Source: Streptomyces aurantiacus (GTDB lineage: Bacteria; Actinomycetota; Actinomycetes; Streptomycetales; Streptomycetaceae). From it: 64,000 bases of DNA. The first letter of the stretch is position 1. The number at the start of each line of letters is the position of its first letter. Shown in pieces: positions 26,557-36,336 of the stretch. The position numbers and the translations under genes are program-made. Below the pieces are notes generated by a model. That model was not told the DNA's origin and ran no database searches. It was given only the letters and a program-made list of their open reading frames with translations. The stretch spans positions 6,634,001 through 6,698,000 of the forward strand of contig NZ_CP114283.1 in the NCBI RefSeq assembly GCF_027107535.1, given 5' to 3'.

Positions 26557-28188
26557 ATGTCTACTTCCCCCACTTCCATCACCTGCACCTCCCTCTCCTT
26601 CGCCTGGCCCGACGGCACTCCCGTCTTCGAGGATCTCCAGGTGGCGTTCGGTCCCGGCAGGACCGGGCTCGTCGGGGTCAACGGCTCAGGGAAGTCGACC
26701 CTGTTGAAGCTGATCGCGGGGCAGCTCACCCCGGCCGAGGGCACCGTCCGTGTCGCCGGCGAGGTCGGGCGGCTTCCGCAGAACGTCACCCTCGACACCG
26801 GGCTGCGGGTCGACGAGGTGCTGGACATCGCCGCCCAGCGCGCCGCGCTGCACGCCATCGAGGCCGGCGACCCGTCCACGGAGCACTTCGACGTCGTGGG
26901 CGACGACTGGGACGTCGAGGAGCGTGCCGTGGCGACGCTCGGTGAACTCGGCCTCGGCCACATCGGGCTGGACCGCACCATCGGCGAGGTCTCGGGCGGC
27001 GAGTCGGTCCTGCTGCGCCTGGCGGCGCTGCTGCTGCGCCGGCCGGACGTGCTCCTCCTGGACGAGCCCACCAACAACCTCGACCTGTACGCGCGCCGGC
27101 GCCTGTACGCGGCCGTCGAGGCCTGGTCCGGCGTCCTGGTCGTGGTCAGCCACGACCGTGAACTCCTGGACCTGGTCGACCAGATCGCCGACCTGCGCTC
27201 CGGTGAGGTCGCCTGGTACGGCGGCAACCTCTCGGCGTACGAGGAGGCGCTCGCCACCGAACAGGACGCTGCCGAGCGCATGGTGCGCGTCGCCGAGTCC
27301 GATCTGAAGAAGCAGAAGCGCGAACTGGCCGACGCACAGGTCAAGCTGGCCCGTCGCAAGCGGTACGGCCAGAAGATGTTCGAGCAGAAGCGTGAGCCGA
27401 AGATCGTGATGGGTGCGCGCAAACGCTCGGCCCAGGAGTCCGCGGGCAAGCACCGCATCATGCACGAGGAGAAACTCGCCGGTGCCAAGGAGCGGCTCGA
27501 CGAGGCCGTGGAGGCGGTGCGGGACGACGACGAGATCCGCGTCGACCTGCCGTACACGGCCGTACCCCCCGGCCGTACCGTACTGACCCTCCAGGACCTG
27601 CAGCCGGCGTACGGCGCGGGCGTGGCGGGCAACCTCGATCTGCGCGGGCCCGAGCGGGTCGCGCTGATCGGGCGCAACGGATCGGGCAAGACGACCCTGC
27701 TGCGAACGATCGCCGGGGAGCTGGCACCGGTCTCCGGGGAAGCACACGCCCATGTGCCCCTGCGTTTCCTGCCCCAGCGGCTCGACGTGCTGGACGACGA
27801 GCTGACGGTCGCCGAGAACGTGGCCCGGTTCTCTCCCGGCGCCACCAACAACCGGATCCGGGCGCGACTGGCCCGCTTCCTGTTCCGGGGCGCGCGGGCC
27901 GACCAGACGGCGGCGACGCTCTCCGGCGGCGAACGCTTCCGGGCGGCGCTGGCCGCACTGATGCTCGCCGAGCCCGCACCGCAGCTCCTGATGCTCGACG
28001 AGCCGACCAACAACCTCGACATGGCGAGCGTGCGGCAGCTCACCACGGCTCTGGAGTCGTACGAGGGGGCGCTGATCGTCGCCAGTCACGACGTGCCGTT
28101 CCTGGAGTCGATCGGCATCACGCGCTGGCTGCTGCTGGAAGGAGAACTGAAGGAAATCACGCCGGAAGCTGTCGGGTATCCCGGCTAG
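26557..28188 (+). CDS. ABC-F family ATPase, probable antibiotic-resistance type
   Basis: 543 residues, two ABC domains and no membrane helices. Domain 1: Walker A GVNGSGKST (aa 40-48), signature VSGGE, Walker B LLLDEPTNNLD. Linker: a Lys/Arg/Glu-rich helical hairpin (about aa 240-320, KRKRYGQKMFEQKREPK-like composition). Domain 2: GRNGSGKTT, LSGGE, LMLDEPTNNLD. Its short P-site-facing linker, the long attenuator-like leader and the adjoining UvrA paralogue suggest a ribosome-protection or stress role. GTGAGG precedes the ATG. Ten bases separate it from the uvrA-like gene, so they are co-transcribed. Substrate drug unknown. Confidence 0.9.
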   Translation: MSTSPTSITCTSLSFAWPDGTPVFEDLQVAFGPGRTGLVGVNGSGKSTLLKLIAGQLTPAEGTVRVAGEVGRLPQNVTLDTGLRVDEVLDIAAQRAALHAIEAGDPSTEHFDVVGDDWDVEERAVATLGELGLGHIGLDRTIGEVSGGESVLLRLAALLLRRPDVLLLDEPTNNLDLYARRRLYAAVEAWSGVLVVVSHDRELLDLVDQIADLRSGEVAWYGGNLSAYEEALATEQDAAERMVRVAESDLKKQKRELADAQVKLARRKRYGQKMFEQKREPKIVMGARKRSAQESAGKHRIMHEEKLAGAKERLDEAVEAVRDDDEIRVDLPYTAVPPGRTVLTLQDLQPAYGAGVAGNLDLRGPERVALIGRNGSGKTTLLRTIAGELAPVSGEAHAHVPLRFLPQRLDVLDDELTVAENVARFSPGATNNRIRARLARFLFRGARADQTAATLSGGERFRAALAALMLAEPAPQLLMLDEPTNNLDMASVRQLTTALESYEGALIVASHDVPFLESIGITRWLLLEGELKEITPEAVGYPG

Positions 28189-28198
28189 CTTCGGCCGT

Positions 28199-30541
28199 AT
28201 GAGTCAGTCCACCACCCGCACACGTCCGCCCGTCACCACCTCTGACCAGCCCGTTCCCGGTACTCACTCGTTCATCCACGTCGTCGGGGCCCGTGAGAAC
28301 AACCTTCGGGATGTGACCCTGCGCATCCCGAAGGGCCGGCTCACCGTCTTCACCGGGGTGTCGGGTTCGGGCAAGTCGTCGGTCGTCTTCGACACGATCG
28401 CGGTCGAGTCGCAGCGCCAGCTCAACGAGACGTTCACCTGGTTCGTCCGCAACCGGCTGCCGAAGTACGAGCGGCCGCACGCGGAGGCCATCGAGGACCT
28501 CTCGCCCGCGATCGTCGTCGACCAGAAGCCGGTCGGCGGCCACTCCCGGTCGACCGTGGGCACGATGACGGACGTGTACTCGGTGATCCGCGTCCTGTTC
28601 TCGCGGCACGGCACCCCGAGCGCGGGCCCGGCCACCGCGTACTCGTTCAACGATCCGACGGGCATGTGCCCCGACTGCGACGGCCTCGGGCGCACCGTCC
28701 GGCCCGACTGGGACCGCATCCTGGACCCGGCCCGGTCCCTGGCGGACGGCGCGATCCTCTTCCCGCCGTTCACCGCGGGGACCTGGCAGGGGCAGGGGTA
28801 CACGAACACCACCGAGCTGGACCCGCACAAGCCGGTGGGCGAGTTCACCGCGGCCGAGCGGGAGTTCCTGCTGCGCGGGCGCTCCGGAAGCAAGGTCACC
28901 ATCAGTGGTTCGGGCGGTACCTGGAGCACCGACTACGAAGGGCTCGCCGACCGCTTCGAGCGGCTGTATCTCAAGCGGGACGTGTCCGCGCTCAGCCAGA
29001 AGACACGGGACCAGGTGCGGGGCTACATGACGGAGGGGCTGTGCCCGGGCTGCCGGGGTGCGCGGCTGAACGGGGCGGCGCTCGCCACCCGGATCGGCAA
29101 CGGGGCGGCCGGGCGGCCGGGCCTGTCCATCGCGGACTGCACCCGGATGCAGGTCAGCGACCTGATCCCGGTCCTGCGGGACATCGACGACCCGGTCGCC
29201 ACACCGGTCGCGGCGGCGGCCGTGGCCTCGCTGGAGCGCATCGAGGCGATCGGGCTCGGCTACCTGAGCCTGGACCGGGAGACCTCGACGCTGTCCGGCG
29301 GGGAGGGGCAGCGGCTGAAGATGGTGCGGCATCTCGGGTCGAGCCTGACCGGGATGACGTACATCTTCGACGAGCCGAGCGTCGGGCTGCACCCGCGTGA
29401 CGTCGGGCGGCTCGGGGACCTGCTGCTGCGGCTGCGGGACAAGGGGAACACCGTGCTCGTCGTCGAGCACGACCCCGACGTCATCGCCCTCGCCGACCAC
29501 GTGGTGGACATGGGGCCCCGGGCGGGGGCCGACGGCGGCCGGGTGGTGTTCGAGGGGACGCCCCGCGAGCTGGCCTCGGCCGACACCCTGACCGGCCGCT
29601 GCCTGAACCGCCGCCCGCGGGTGAAGCCGGAGCCGCGGGCCGCCACCGGCGGGCTCCGGGTGAAGGGCGCGGACCTGCACAACCTGCGGAACGTCACGGT
29701 GGAGTTCCCGACGGGTGTACTGACCGCGGTGACCGGCGTCGCCGGGTCGGGAAAGAGCACGCTCGTGTCGAAGGAGTTCACGGCCGCGTACCCGGACGCC
29801 GTGGTGGTCGACCAGTCGTCCATCGGCATCTCGGCGCGGTCGACGCCGGCCACCTACCTCGGCGTGATGGACACCGTACGGAAGGTCTTCGCGCGGGAGA
29901 CCGGGGTCGAGCCGGGACTGTTCAGCTTCAACTCCGATGGAGCGTGCGGGACATGCCAGGGCCGCGGGGTCAGCCACACCGATCTCGCGTTCATGGATCC
30001 GGTGACGACGACCTGCCCCGACTGCGAGGGGCGGCGCTTCAAGGACGAGGTGCTGCGGCTGACCGTGGGCGGCAACTCCATCGTGGACGTACTGGAGATG
30101 ACGGCCGATCAGGCGCTCGGCTTCTTCGAGGACGCCGGGGTGCGCCGCAGGCTGCGAGCCCTGCGGGACGTGGGCCTCACCTATCTGACGCTCGGTCAGC
30201 CCCTGTCGACGCTCTCCGGCGGGGAACGGCAGCGCATCAAACTCGCGACGCGGCTCCACCGGACCGGGGCGGTGTACGTCCTCGACGAGCCGACGACCGG
30301 CCTGCACATGTCGGACGTCGACGGGCTGCTCTCCCTGCTCGACCGGCTGGTCGACGCGGGCAACACCGTCGTGGTCGTCGAACATCACCTCGATGTCGTC
30401 GCCCACGCCGACTGGGTCGTCGACCTCGGTCCCGACGGCGGCAGGGACGGCGGCCGGGTCGTCTTCGAGGGGACGCCCGGGCAGCTGCTGGAGGCACGGG
30501 GGTCGTTCACGGCGGAGCACCTCCGGCGGTATGTCGGCTAG
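28199..30541 (+). CDS. UvrA-like ATPase, short form (drug-resistance/DrrC-like type)
   Basis: 780 residues, against about 950 for housekeeping UvrA. N-terminal NBD has GVSGSGKSS (about aa 56-64) and its signature [13 protein letters not shown] (about aa 362). A second NBD has GVAGSGKST (about aa 515) and [18 protein letters not shown] with [11 protein letters not shown]. Zinc-binding cysteine pairs are present in CPDC and CPGC in the first half and in CGTC plus CPDC in the second. The shorter length points to loss of the UvrB-binding insertion, as in paralogues that remove DNA-bound antibiotics. It follows the ABC-F gene by ten bases. Participation in ordinary excision repair is less likely. 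Confidence 0.87.
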   Translation: MSQSTTRTRPPVTTSDQPVPGTHSFIHVVGARENNLRDVTLRIPKGRLTVFTGVSGSGKSSVVFDTIAVESQRQLNETFTWFVRNRLPKYERPHAEAIEDLSPAIVVDQKPVGGHSRSTVGTMTDVYSVIRVLFSRHGTPSAGPATAYSFNDPTGMCPDCDGLGRTVRPDWDRILDPARSLADGAILFPPFTAGTWQGQGYTNTTELDPHKPVGEFTAAEREFLLRGRSGSKVTISGSGGTWSTDYEGLADRFERLYLKRDVSALSQKTRDQVRGYMTEGLCPGCRGARLNGAALATRIGNGAAGRPGLSIADCTRMQVSDLIPVLRDIDDPVATPVAAAAVASLERIEAIGLGYLSLDRETSTLSGGEGQRLKMVRHLGSSLTGMTYIFDEPSVGLHPRDVGRLGDLLLRLRDKGNTVLVVEHDPDVIALADHVVDMGPRAGADGGRVVFEGTPRELASADTLTGRCLNRRPRVKPEPRAATGGLRVKGADLHNLRNVTVEFPTGVLTAVTGVAGSGKSTLVSKEFTAAYPDAVVVDQSSIGISARSTPATYLGVMDTVRKVFARETGVEPGLFSFNSDGACGTCQGRGVSHTDLAFMDPVTTTCPDCEGRRFKDEVLRLTVGGNSIVDVLEMTADQALGFFEDAGVRRRLRALRDVGLTYLTLGQPLSTLSGGERQRIKLATRLHRTGAVYVLDEPTTGLHMSDVDGLLSLLDRLVDAGNTVVVVEHHLDVVAHADWVVDLGPDGGRDGGRVVFEGTPGQLLEARGSFTAEHLRRYVG

Positions 30542-30548
30542 GGCTGCG

Positions 30549-30560
30549 GCAAGCGCTTGC
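30549..30560. promoter_or_regulatory. Perfect 12-bp palindrome GCAAGCGCTTGC
   Basis: Located eight bases after the uvrA-like stop and about 100 before the DDAH start. The central CG with flanking AAG/CTT resembles LacI-family operators. A possible promoter follows: TTGTGA (30601-30606), 17 bases, TGATGT (30624-30629). Confidence 0.45.
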
Positions 30561-30663
30561 GCCCCGCGAGGCCCGGTGGGGGCCGGTGGCCGGGGGGCTG
30601 TTGTGACTCCGGTGCGGGTTGCATGATGTGCGGGACGCACCCTGCCGAGACGGAGACCCGCAC

Positions 30664-31440
30664 GTGCCCAGCCAGAAGGCCCTCATCCGCCGCCCCGGCC
30701 CCCGCCTGGCCGAAGGTCTCGTCACGCACATCGAACGGACGGCGGTCGACGTCGAGCTGGCGGCCGAGCAGTGGGAGGCGTACGCGCAGGCGCTGCGGAC
30801 GCACGGCTGGGAGACGGTCGAGGTGGAGCCCGCGGACGACTGCCCGGACTCCGTGTTCGTGGAGGACGCGGTGGTCGTCTTCCGCAACGTGGCGCTGATC
30901 GGCCGCCCGGGCGCGGAGTCCCGGCGCGGCGAGACCGCCGGGGTCGAGGAGGCGGTGGCCCGGCTCGGCTGCTCGGTGAACTGGGTGTGGGAGCCGGGCA
31001 CGCTCGACGGCGGCGACGTCCTGAAGGTCGGCGACACGATCTACGTGGGTCTCGGCGGACGGACCAACGCCGCCGGGGTCCAGCAGCTGCGGGCCGCGTT
31101 CGAGCCGCTCGGGGCCCGTGTCGTCGCCGTACCGGTGAGCAAGGTGCTGCACCTGAAGTCGGCCGTCACCGCTCTGCCGGACGGCACGGTCGTCGGGCAC
31201 GAGCCGCTGGTGGACACGCCGTCACTGTTCCCGCGCTTCCTGGCGGTGCCGGAGGAGGCCGGATCGCACGTCGTCCTGCTCGGCGGCGGGAAGCTCCTGA
31301 TGGCGGCGAGCGCTCCCAAGACCGCGGAACTGTTCGCCGGCCTCGGCCACGAGCCGGTGCTCGTCGACATCAGCGAGTTCGAGAAGATCGAGGGCTGTGT
31401 GACATGCCTCTCGGTCCGGCTGCGGGAGCTCTACGCGTGA
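30664..31440 (+). CDS. ddaH: Dimethylarginine dimethylaminohydrolase (DDAH)
   Basis: Converts N-omega-methylated arginines to citrulline and methylamines. 258 residues, matching bacterial DDAH. The pentein-fold catalytic set is visible: substrate-binding acidic residues in PDSVFVEDAVVVF (about aa 66-78), the catalytic His in VLHLKSAV (about aa 162), and the nucleophilic Cys near the C-terminus in EGCVTCLSVRL (about aa 246-249). GTG at 30664 has GGAGA nine bases upstream. A 122-base gap with its own possible promoter separates it from the uvrA-like gene. Confidence 0.92.
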   Translation: MPSQKALIRRPGPRLAEGLVTHIERTAVDVELAAEQWEAYAQALRTHGWETVEVEPADDCPDSVFVEDAVVVFRNVALIGRPGAESRRGETAGVEEAVARLGCSVNWVWEPGTLDGGDVLKVGDTIYVGLGGRTNAAGVQQLRAAFEPLGARVVAVPVSKVLHLKSAVTALPDGTVVGHEPLVDTPSLFPRFLAVPEEAGSHVVLLGGGKLLMAASAPKTAELFAGLGHEPVLVDISEFEKIEGCVTCLSVRLRELYA

Positions 31441-31458
31441 GCACCGGGCGGGGTGCTC
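31439..31458 (+). terminator. Hairpin overlapping the DDAH stop codon
   Basis: GAGCACC-GGGCGG-GGTGCTC, beginning within the TGA stop. Confidence 0.6.
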
Positions 31459-31564
31459 CGACGGCCCCGGGACCTGGGGTTCCGCCGGACGGATACCCTC
31501 CGCATGCGAACAGGAATGATCTTCGGGGAGATCGTCGCTGATCAGGGCTCTTTACGGCGCGCTT

Positions 31565-31614
31565 AACCTACGGCATCGTAACCTACGGATACGTAGCCTA
31601 CGATGCCGTAGGTT
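31565..31614 (+). promoter_or_regulatory. Composite palindromic operator upstream of desaturase
   Basis: Arms AACCTACGGCATCGTA (31565-31580) and TACGATGCCGTAGGTT (31599-31614) are a perfect 16-bp inverted repeat. The 18-base spacer contains another dyad, CTACG-GATA-CGTAG (31583-31596). The site ends 39 bases before the desaturase GTG, and its A+T content is higher than its surroundings. It fits cooperative binding by a TetR-type repressor. Confidence 0.75.
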
Positions 31615-31653
31615 GTGTGAACGCTCAGTACTGACGTCCCCTCTGGAGTCCCC

Positions 31654-32634
31654 GTGACGATCACTTCTCCCCATCTCAACAGCCCGTCCTCCGACTGGAC
31701 CGACGCACGGCTGCTGTTCGCGCTGGAAGAAGTGGTGGAGACCGAACTCAACCGTCACCTGAAGGTCGCCAAGGACTGGATGCCGCACGAGTACGTGCCC
31801 TGGTCCGACGCCCGTAACTTCCCCGGCGTCTTCGAGGACGGCGAGGCCTGGGACAAGGAGCAGTCCAAGGTCACCGAGCTCGGCCGCATCGCGCTGGTCG
31901 TGAACCTCCTCACCGAGGACAACCTGCCCAGCTACCACCACGAAATCGCTTCCCTCTTCGGCCGCGACGGCGCCTGGGGCACCTGGGTGCACCGCTGGAC
32001 CGCGGAAGAGGGCCGCCACGGCATCGTGATGCGCGACTACCTGCTCGCGTCGCGGGCCGTGGACCCGGACCAGCTCGAAGCGTTCCGTATGCAGCACATG
32101 AGCGAGGGCTTCGAGTCGGACAACCGCCACTCGATGCTCCACTCGGTCGCGTACGTCGCCTTCCAGGAGCTCGCGACCCGCGTCTCGCACCGCAACACCG
32201 GCCACCAGTCGGGCGACCCCGTCTGTGACCGGATGCTGGCGCGCATCGCCACCGACGAGAACCTGCACATGGTCTTCTACCGCAACCTGCTCAAGGCCGC
32301 GTTCGAGCTCGCCCCCGACCTGACCATGCAGGCCGTGCGGGACGTCATCGTCCAGTTCCGGATGCCCGGACACGGCATGCCCGGCTTCGAGCGCGCCGCC
32401 GCGCAGATGGCGATCGGCGAGGTCTACAACATGCGGATCCACCACGACGACGTGCTGATGCCGGTGCTCCGCCACCTCAGGGTCCTGCAGATCGACGGCC
32501 TGGGCCCCGAGGGCCTCAAGGCGCAGGAGGAGCTCGGCCTCTACATGGGCGGCCTGGACGCCGAGGCCTCGAAGTTCGACGAGAAGCTCGCGGCCCGCAA
32601 GGCCCGCATGGCGGCCCGCGCCGCCTCCGCGTGA
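31654..32634 (+). CDS. Acyl-ACP desaturase (DesA family, di-iron)
   Basis: Soluble di-iron oxygenase that introduces a cis double bond into acyl-ACP, giving unsaturated membrane fatty acids. 326 residues. Iron ligands lie in ETELNRH (about aa 31), EEGRH (ExxH, about aa 119) and DENLH (ExxH, about aa 204), the FA_desaturase_2 pattern. GTG at 31654 has GGAG seven bases upstream; the N-terminus is short and cytosolic. It is monocistronic and controlled by the composite palindrome immediately upstream, presumably in response to fatty-acid or acyl-CoA levels. Confidence 0.92.
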   Translation: MTITSPHLNSPSSDWTDARLLFALEEVVETELNRHLKVAKDWMPHEYVPWSDARNFPGVFEDGEAWDKEQSKVTELGRIALVVNLLTEDNLPSYHHEIASLFGRDGAWGTWVHRWTAEEGRHGIVMRDYLLASRAVDPDQLEAFRMQHMSEGFESDNRHSMLHSVAYVAFQELATRVSHRNTGHQSGDPVCDRMLARIATDENLHMVFYRNLLKAAFELAPDLTMQAVRDVIVQFRMPGHGMPGFERAAAQMAIGEVYNMRIHHDDVLMPVLRHLRVLQIDGLGPEGLKAQEELGLYMGGLDAEASKFDEKLAARKARMAARAASA

Positions 32635-32679
32635 TGTGCGGCCCCGGCTCCGGCGTGCACGCCTGAACCGGGGCACGTC

Positions 32680-35600
32680 TCACTCGTACGCCGTCACCTG
32701 GGCCAGCGCCGCGTCGCGGACGTCGGCCATCGGGTGGCGGCGCAGTGCGTTCAGCTGCACACGCCACGGCGACCCCCAGTCCGTCCGGGCACCGAGCGCC
32801 CCCGTGAGGGCCACGGCGAGCAGCCCCTCGCCGTGACCTCCGTGCGCGGTGAGCCGGCGGGCGGCGCCCAGCAGGGTCTTGGGGTCGCCCTCGTGCGGCC
32901 CGCGGAGCAGCCGGCCGGCCAGTTCCGAGGCGGTCCTGGCCGCGAGGGCCGGTCGCCCGTCCGTCAGCGCGGCCAGTCGTGCGAGGGCCGTTTCCAGTGC
33001 CTCCGCGTCCGCTTCCAGGTCGAGGTGGGCCGCCGTGACCGCGGCAGCCTGCGGTACGAAGCCGTCGTACCGCGCCAGCAGCTCGGCGGCCGCGAGGGCC
33101 GCGGCTCGTACGGGCCCGGCGGCCGTCACGGCCTGGTCCGCCAGGCCTACGACGAGGTGGTCGACCCGTTGCCGGGCGGGCCGGTCCCGACGGGACTCGG
33201 CATCGACCAGCGCGGCGTCGGCGTCGGCGCCGCAGCGAAGAGGGCCGCCCTCCGCTCCCCCGCCCTCGTACGCGTGGTCCGCGCCCTCGGCCCGCGCCGC
33301 GGCCGTCTCGGCCTCCGCCAGTGCGTACAGGGCCTCCCGCACTCCTCCGGCTCCTCTGTCCGAGCCGGTCGCCGCGACCACGAGACCGTGGGCCGCGGCC
33401 CGCCAGCTCGCGCGGTTCGACAGGTCCGCCGTGGCCAGGGCGAGGACGGTGGGCGCGTCGCCGGACCAGGGCGCCCAGCGGGCCAGGGCGGCAAAGGCGA
33501 GGGCGGCCGTCGGCGGGTCGTCGGTCACGGAGACGTCCCGTACGAGCCGGGCATAACGCTCACGACGGCGTTCCGGCAGGTCGAGGGGCTGGACGCGCAG
33601 CACGGCGGCCCGGAGAACGGGTTCGGCCCCGGCGGCGTCGGGCAGGAGTGCCCACACCGGTTCCTCGGTGAGCAGAGGTCCCGCGGAGGCGACGCACGCT
33701 GCCCGGACGTCGAGGTGCGCGCCCGGCCGTCGGTACACCTCGGCGAGGAGGCGTGCGGCCACCGTGGCCGGGAGCCGGGCCGCGACCAGGCGGACGGCCT
33801 CCTTGCGGCTGGTCACCTTGGCGTCGGGGGCGGACAGCACCTCGCGCAGCTTTGCCGCCAGGTGTGACGGCGCCACGTGCCGGGACGCCCGCGAGGCCGC
33901 GTGGACGGCGACTCGCGCCCGGTCGTCACCGGCGTGCGCGAGCAGTTCGGGGAGCGCGTCACCGGGCCGGTCGGTGTGGGCGAGCGCGCCGAGCGCGGCC
34001 TCCGCGAGCACGGTGTTACGCGAACCGGTCCAGCGCCGGACGAGTGCGGCGCCCCGGCCGGGCACGCGCGCGGCCTGCTCGATGGCGGCCGCCCGGGCGT
34101 ACGCCGGCAGTCCGGCGTCGGCGGCCGACTCGGCCGACCGCCGGGCGACGGCGTCCTGCTGACGCGGCAGCCAGCGGTGCACGTCACCGCTCACGGGCAC
34201 GGTCCACGGGCTGCCCCTCGTGAGGAAGCGCCCGTACGGCGGGGTGTCCGCGAGGAGGACGTCGAGAAGGTCGGTGCGGCGGCGGGTGACCACGGCCAGG
34301 ACGGGCCACAGGGCGCCCGCGGACGGTTCGAGCGCGAGGACGCGCGCGACCCGCTCGTCCCGGGTGCGAGGCGGGTCCAGCCACAGCTCAACGGCCTTGC
34401 GTACGGTCGCGTCGTTGCCGAACCGGACGGCCTGCCACAGCAGTTCCTGCAGGTCGGTCATCGCGGCGGCGCGCCGTCCCACGGCCCGGGCCAGCGCGAA
34501 GGCGAGGCTGTAGTCGGCCTTCTCGGCCCCGGCCTCGATCCACGGCCGCAGCGCCTCGTACACCTGGTGCTCCTGCCCCCGGCGCAGGGTCCCGTCGAGG
34601 CGGCCCAGGTCGGCGCCGCCGGTGTTGCCGGAGATCCGTACGAGCGTGCGCAGCGCCCAGTTGACCAACTCCCTCGATCCGCCCGCGGCATGCTGCCGGA
34701 GCACGGACACGGCGAGTTCGCTGAGGTGGTGCCGGGTTCCCGGCGAGGAGTCACGGGCGTCGACGGCGTCGGCGACGATCCCGTCGAGGTGCGGTGCGGC
34801 GTCCTCGGTGAACAGGGCGGGCGGGATACGGGACAAGGCCCGCAGGGCCGGCCCGCGCACCGGGTCCTGCTCGTTGCGGAGCCGGGCGGACTCCGCCAGT
34901 ACGGAGGTGACGGCCCCGGGGTCGCCGGAGCGGGCGGCGTTGCCGATGAGCAACGGCCAGGCCAGGGACCGCTCTTCGGCGGCAGTGCGGCGGGTCGCCT
35001 CGACGAGGCGCTCGCGCACCTGGGCGACGGGCAGGTAGGACTCGGCGAGCAGGACGGTGTCCCAGGCCGCGCCGCGTTCGCGTGCCGCGGCGGCCATCCG
35101 TCGCGCCTCCTCGGCGACGCGACTGCGCGGCAGGGCGTCAAGGACGACGGCGTCGACCGTGGCGTCCCGCGGGCCCCGGCCGGCCATCGCGTCGAGGTAG
35201 AAGGCGTGGCGCCGGGCCGGGGGCAGTGCCGTGAGAAGGGCGGCGAGATCGCCCGAAGCGGCCAGTTCCCTGCCGAGCTCGGTGAGTTCCGCGGTCCGGG
35301 ACCGTGCCAGTGCGCGCAGCAGTGGACGATTGCGCACGGCGCCGGACGAGAGGCCGTCGCCCGCCAGGAGAAGCCGGAGCACCCGTTCCGGAGCGACGGC
35401 CGCGAACGCCCCCAGCCGGTCGTGGAGTTCGGGCGGGAGCCGGGCGGCGGTGAAACGCTCGACGAGCTCCAGCGCACGCAACGGCTCGCTCGGCACGGTG
35501 ACCGTCACGGCCCGCCCGAACCGCTCCCACCAGGTATCACGCAGCGACGGGGGCAGTGCGGCCAACTCGCCTTCCACCACGTCCAGCAGGGTTCCGGCGT

Positions 35601-36123
35601 GCCGTGCGCCGAGCGACGTCCATCCCCGCACGGCGTGGAAGAGCGAGGGCAGCAAGCGGGCCACCGTGCCGGGCGAGCATCCCGGCAGCAGCCGCGCCGC
35701 CTCCTCGTCACCCCACTCGTCCCGCAGCGGGTCGACGAGCCGGTCCGCCAGCGCGGTGCGCCGCCCGGCCACCACGGCACGCAGCAGATCCCGGCGTACC
35801 GTCTCGGGGGCGTCTGCGAGCGCCGACTCGTAGGCGGAGTCGGGCACGTGGAGGCAGTCGGCCACGCGCAGCGCGTGTCCGCGCACGAACGAGTCCGGAT
35901 CGGCGATCCGTACCCCGATCCACTCGGCGTCCCGACAGATCGCCGCCGCGACGACCGCGAGCCCCCGCCCATGGTGTCCGCGCGCTTCGAGCTCCTCCAG
36001 GAGCGGGCGCGGCTCGTCCAACTCCCGCACCCTGGAAGCGAGTTCACGCATTCGCAGCGGATACGGCAGCGGATCGAGGGCGTTCAGCAGACTCTCGGCC
36101 TGTTGCCGCGGTGCGAGGACCAT
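32680..36123 (-). CDS. Very large helical-repeat (HEAT-like) protein
   Basis: 1147 residues from ATG 36123, or 1157 from the GTG at 36153; neither start has a strong ribosome binding site. There is no signal peptide or clear transmembrane helix. The whole length is Ala/Leu/Arg-rich with recurrent amphipathic helix pairs such as DDRARVAVHAASRASRHV and HLDVRAACVASAGPLL, typical of HEAT/ARM solenoids that act as protein scaffolds. No catalytic motif is seen. Before insertion of the mobile elements at 36200-37620 its start lay only about 42-72 bases after the stop of the WhiB-like gene on the same strand, so the two may have formed an operon. Function unknown. Confidence 0.78.
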   Translation of the reverse strand: MVLAPRQQAESLLNALDPLPYPLRMRELASRVRELDEPRPLLEELEARGHHGRGLAVVAAAICRDAEWIGVRIADPDSFVRGHALRVADCLHVPDSAYESALADAPETVRRDLLRAVVAGRRTALADRLVDPLRDEWGDEEAARLLPGCSPGTVARLLPSLFHAVRGWTSLGARHAGTLLDVVEGELAALPPSLRDTWWERFGRAVTVTVPSEPLRALELVERFTAARLPPELHDRLGAFAAVAPERVLRLLLAGDGLSSGAVRNRPLLRALARSRTAELTELGRELAASGDLAALLTALPPARRHAFYLDAMAGRGPRDATVDAVVLDALPRSRVAEEARRMAAAARERGAAWDTVLLAESYLPVAQVRERLVEATRRTAAEERSLAWPLLIGNAARSGDPGAVTSVLAESARLRNEQDPVRGPALRALSRIPPALFTEDAAPHLDGIVADAVDARDSSPGTRHHLSELAVSVLRQHAAGGSRELVNWALRTLVRISGNTGGADLGRLDGTLRRGQEHQVYEALRPWIEAGAEKADYSLAFALARAVGRRAAAMTDLQELLWQAVRFGNDATVRKAVELWLDPPRTRDERVARVLALEPSAGALWPVLAVVTRRRTDLLDVLLADTPPYGRFLTRGSPWTVPVSGDVHRWLPRQQDAVARRSAESAADAGLPAYARAAAIEQAARVPGRGAALVRRWTGSRNTVLAEAALGALAHTDRPGDALPELLAHAGDDRARVAVHAASRASRHVAPSHLAAKLREVLSAPDAKVTSRKEAVRLVAARLPATVAARLLAEVYRRPGAHLDVRAACVASAGPLLTEEPVWALLPDAAGAEPVLRAAVLRVQPLDLPERRRERYARLVRDVSVTDDPPTAALAFAALARWAPWSGDAPTVLALATADLSNRASWRAAAHGLVVAATGSDRGAGGVREALYALAEAETAAARAEGADHAYEGGGAEGGPLRCGADADAALVDAESRRDRPARQRVDHLVVGLADQAVTAAGPVRAAALAAAELLARYDGFVPQAAAVTAAHLDLEADAEALETALARLAALTDGRPALAARTASELAGRLLRGPHEGDPKTLLGAARRLTAHGGHGEGLLAVALTGALGARTDWGSPWRVQLNALRRHPMADVRDAALAQVTAYE

Positions 36124-36199
36124 GCGCTGGATTGTGCCCGCCGAGGCAGCCACGCGCGCTGGATTTCCCGATGCGACCGACCCGGTGCACGGCCTCTAG

Positions 36200-36278
36200 G
36201 TCCTGTCGTCACCTTCCCGTCTGCCGGGCGACGCCTGGCCCGCCCTTCGGGCGGACGACGGCAAGGTGACGACAGGGC
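36200..36278. mobile_element. 79-bp MITE-like element with CTAG flanks
   Basis: Terminal inverted repeats GTCCTGTCGTCACCTT (36200-36215) and AAGGTGACGACAGGGC (36263-36278), one mismatch, with an inner hairpin CCGCCC-TTC-GGGCGG near 36240-36254. It has no coding capacity. CTAG occurs on both sides (36196-36199 and 36279-36282), as expected of a target duplication. Confidence 0.75.
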
Positions 36279-36336
36279 CTAGGCCGTGTTTTAGAACGGG
36301 GTTTGTTGCCGCGCCTGATGCCGTGATGATCTCGGT

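Noticed and set aside
32680..32760. Horizontal-transfer island boundaries around the desaturase and repeat gene
   Set aside because: No tRNA, integrase or composition shift seen; only the local IS and MITE are foreign.
36200..36278. Inverted repeat as a plain transcription terminator of the Wbl gene
   Set aside because: The CTAG flanks on both sides and the near-perfect 16-bp ends fit a mobile element better, although it may now also terminate transcription.
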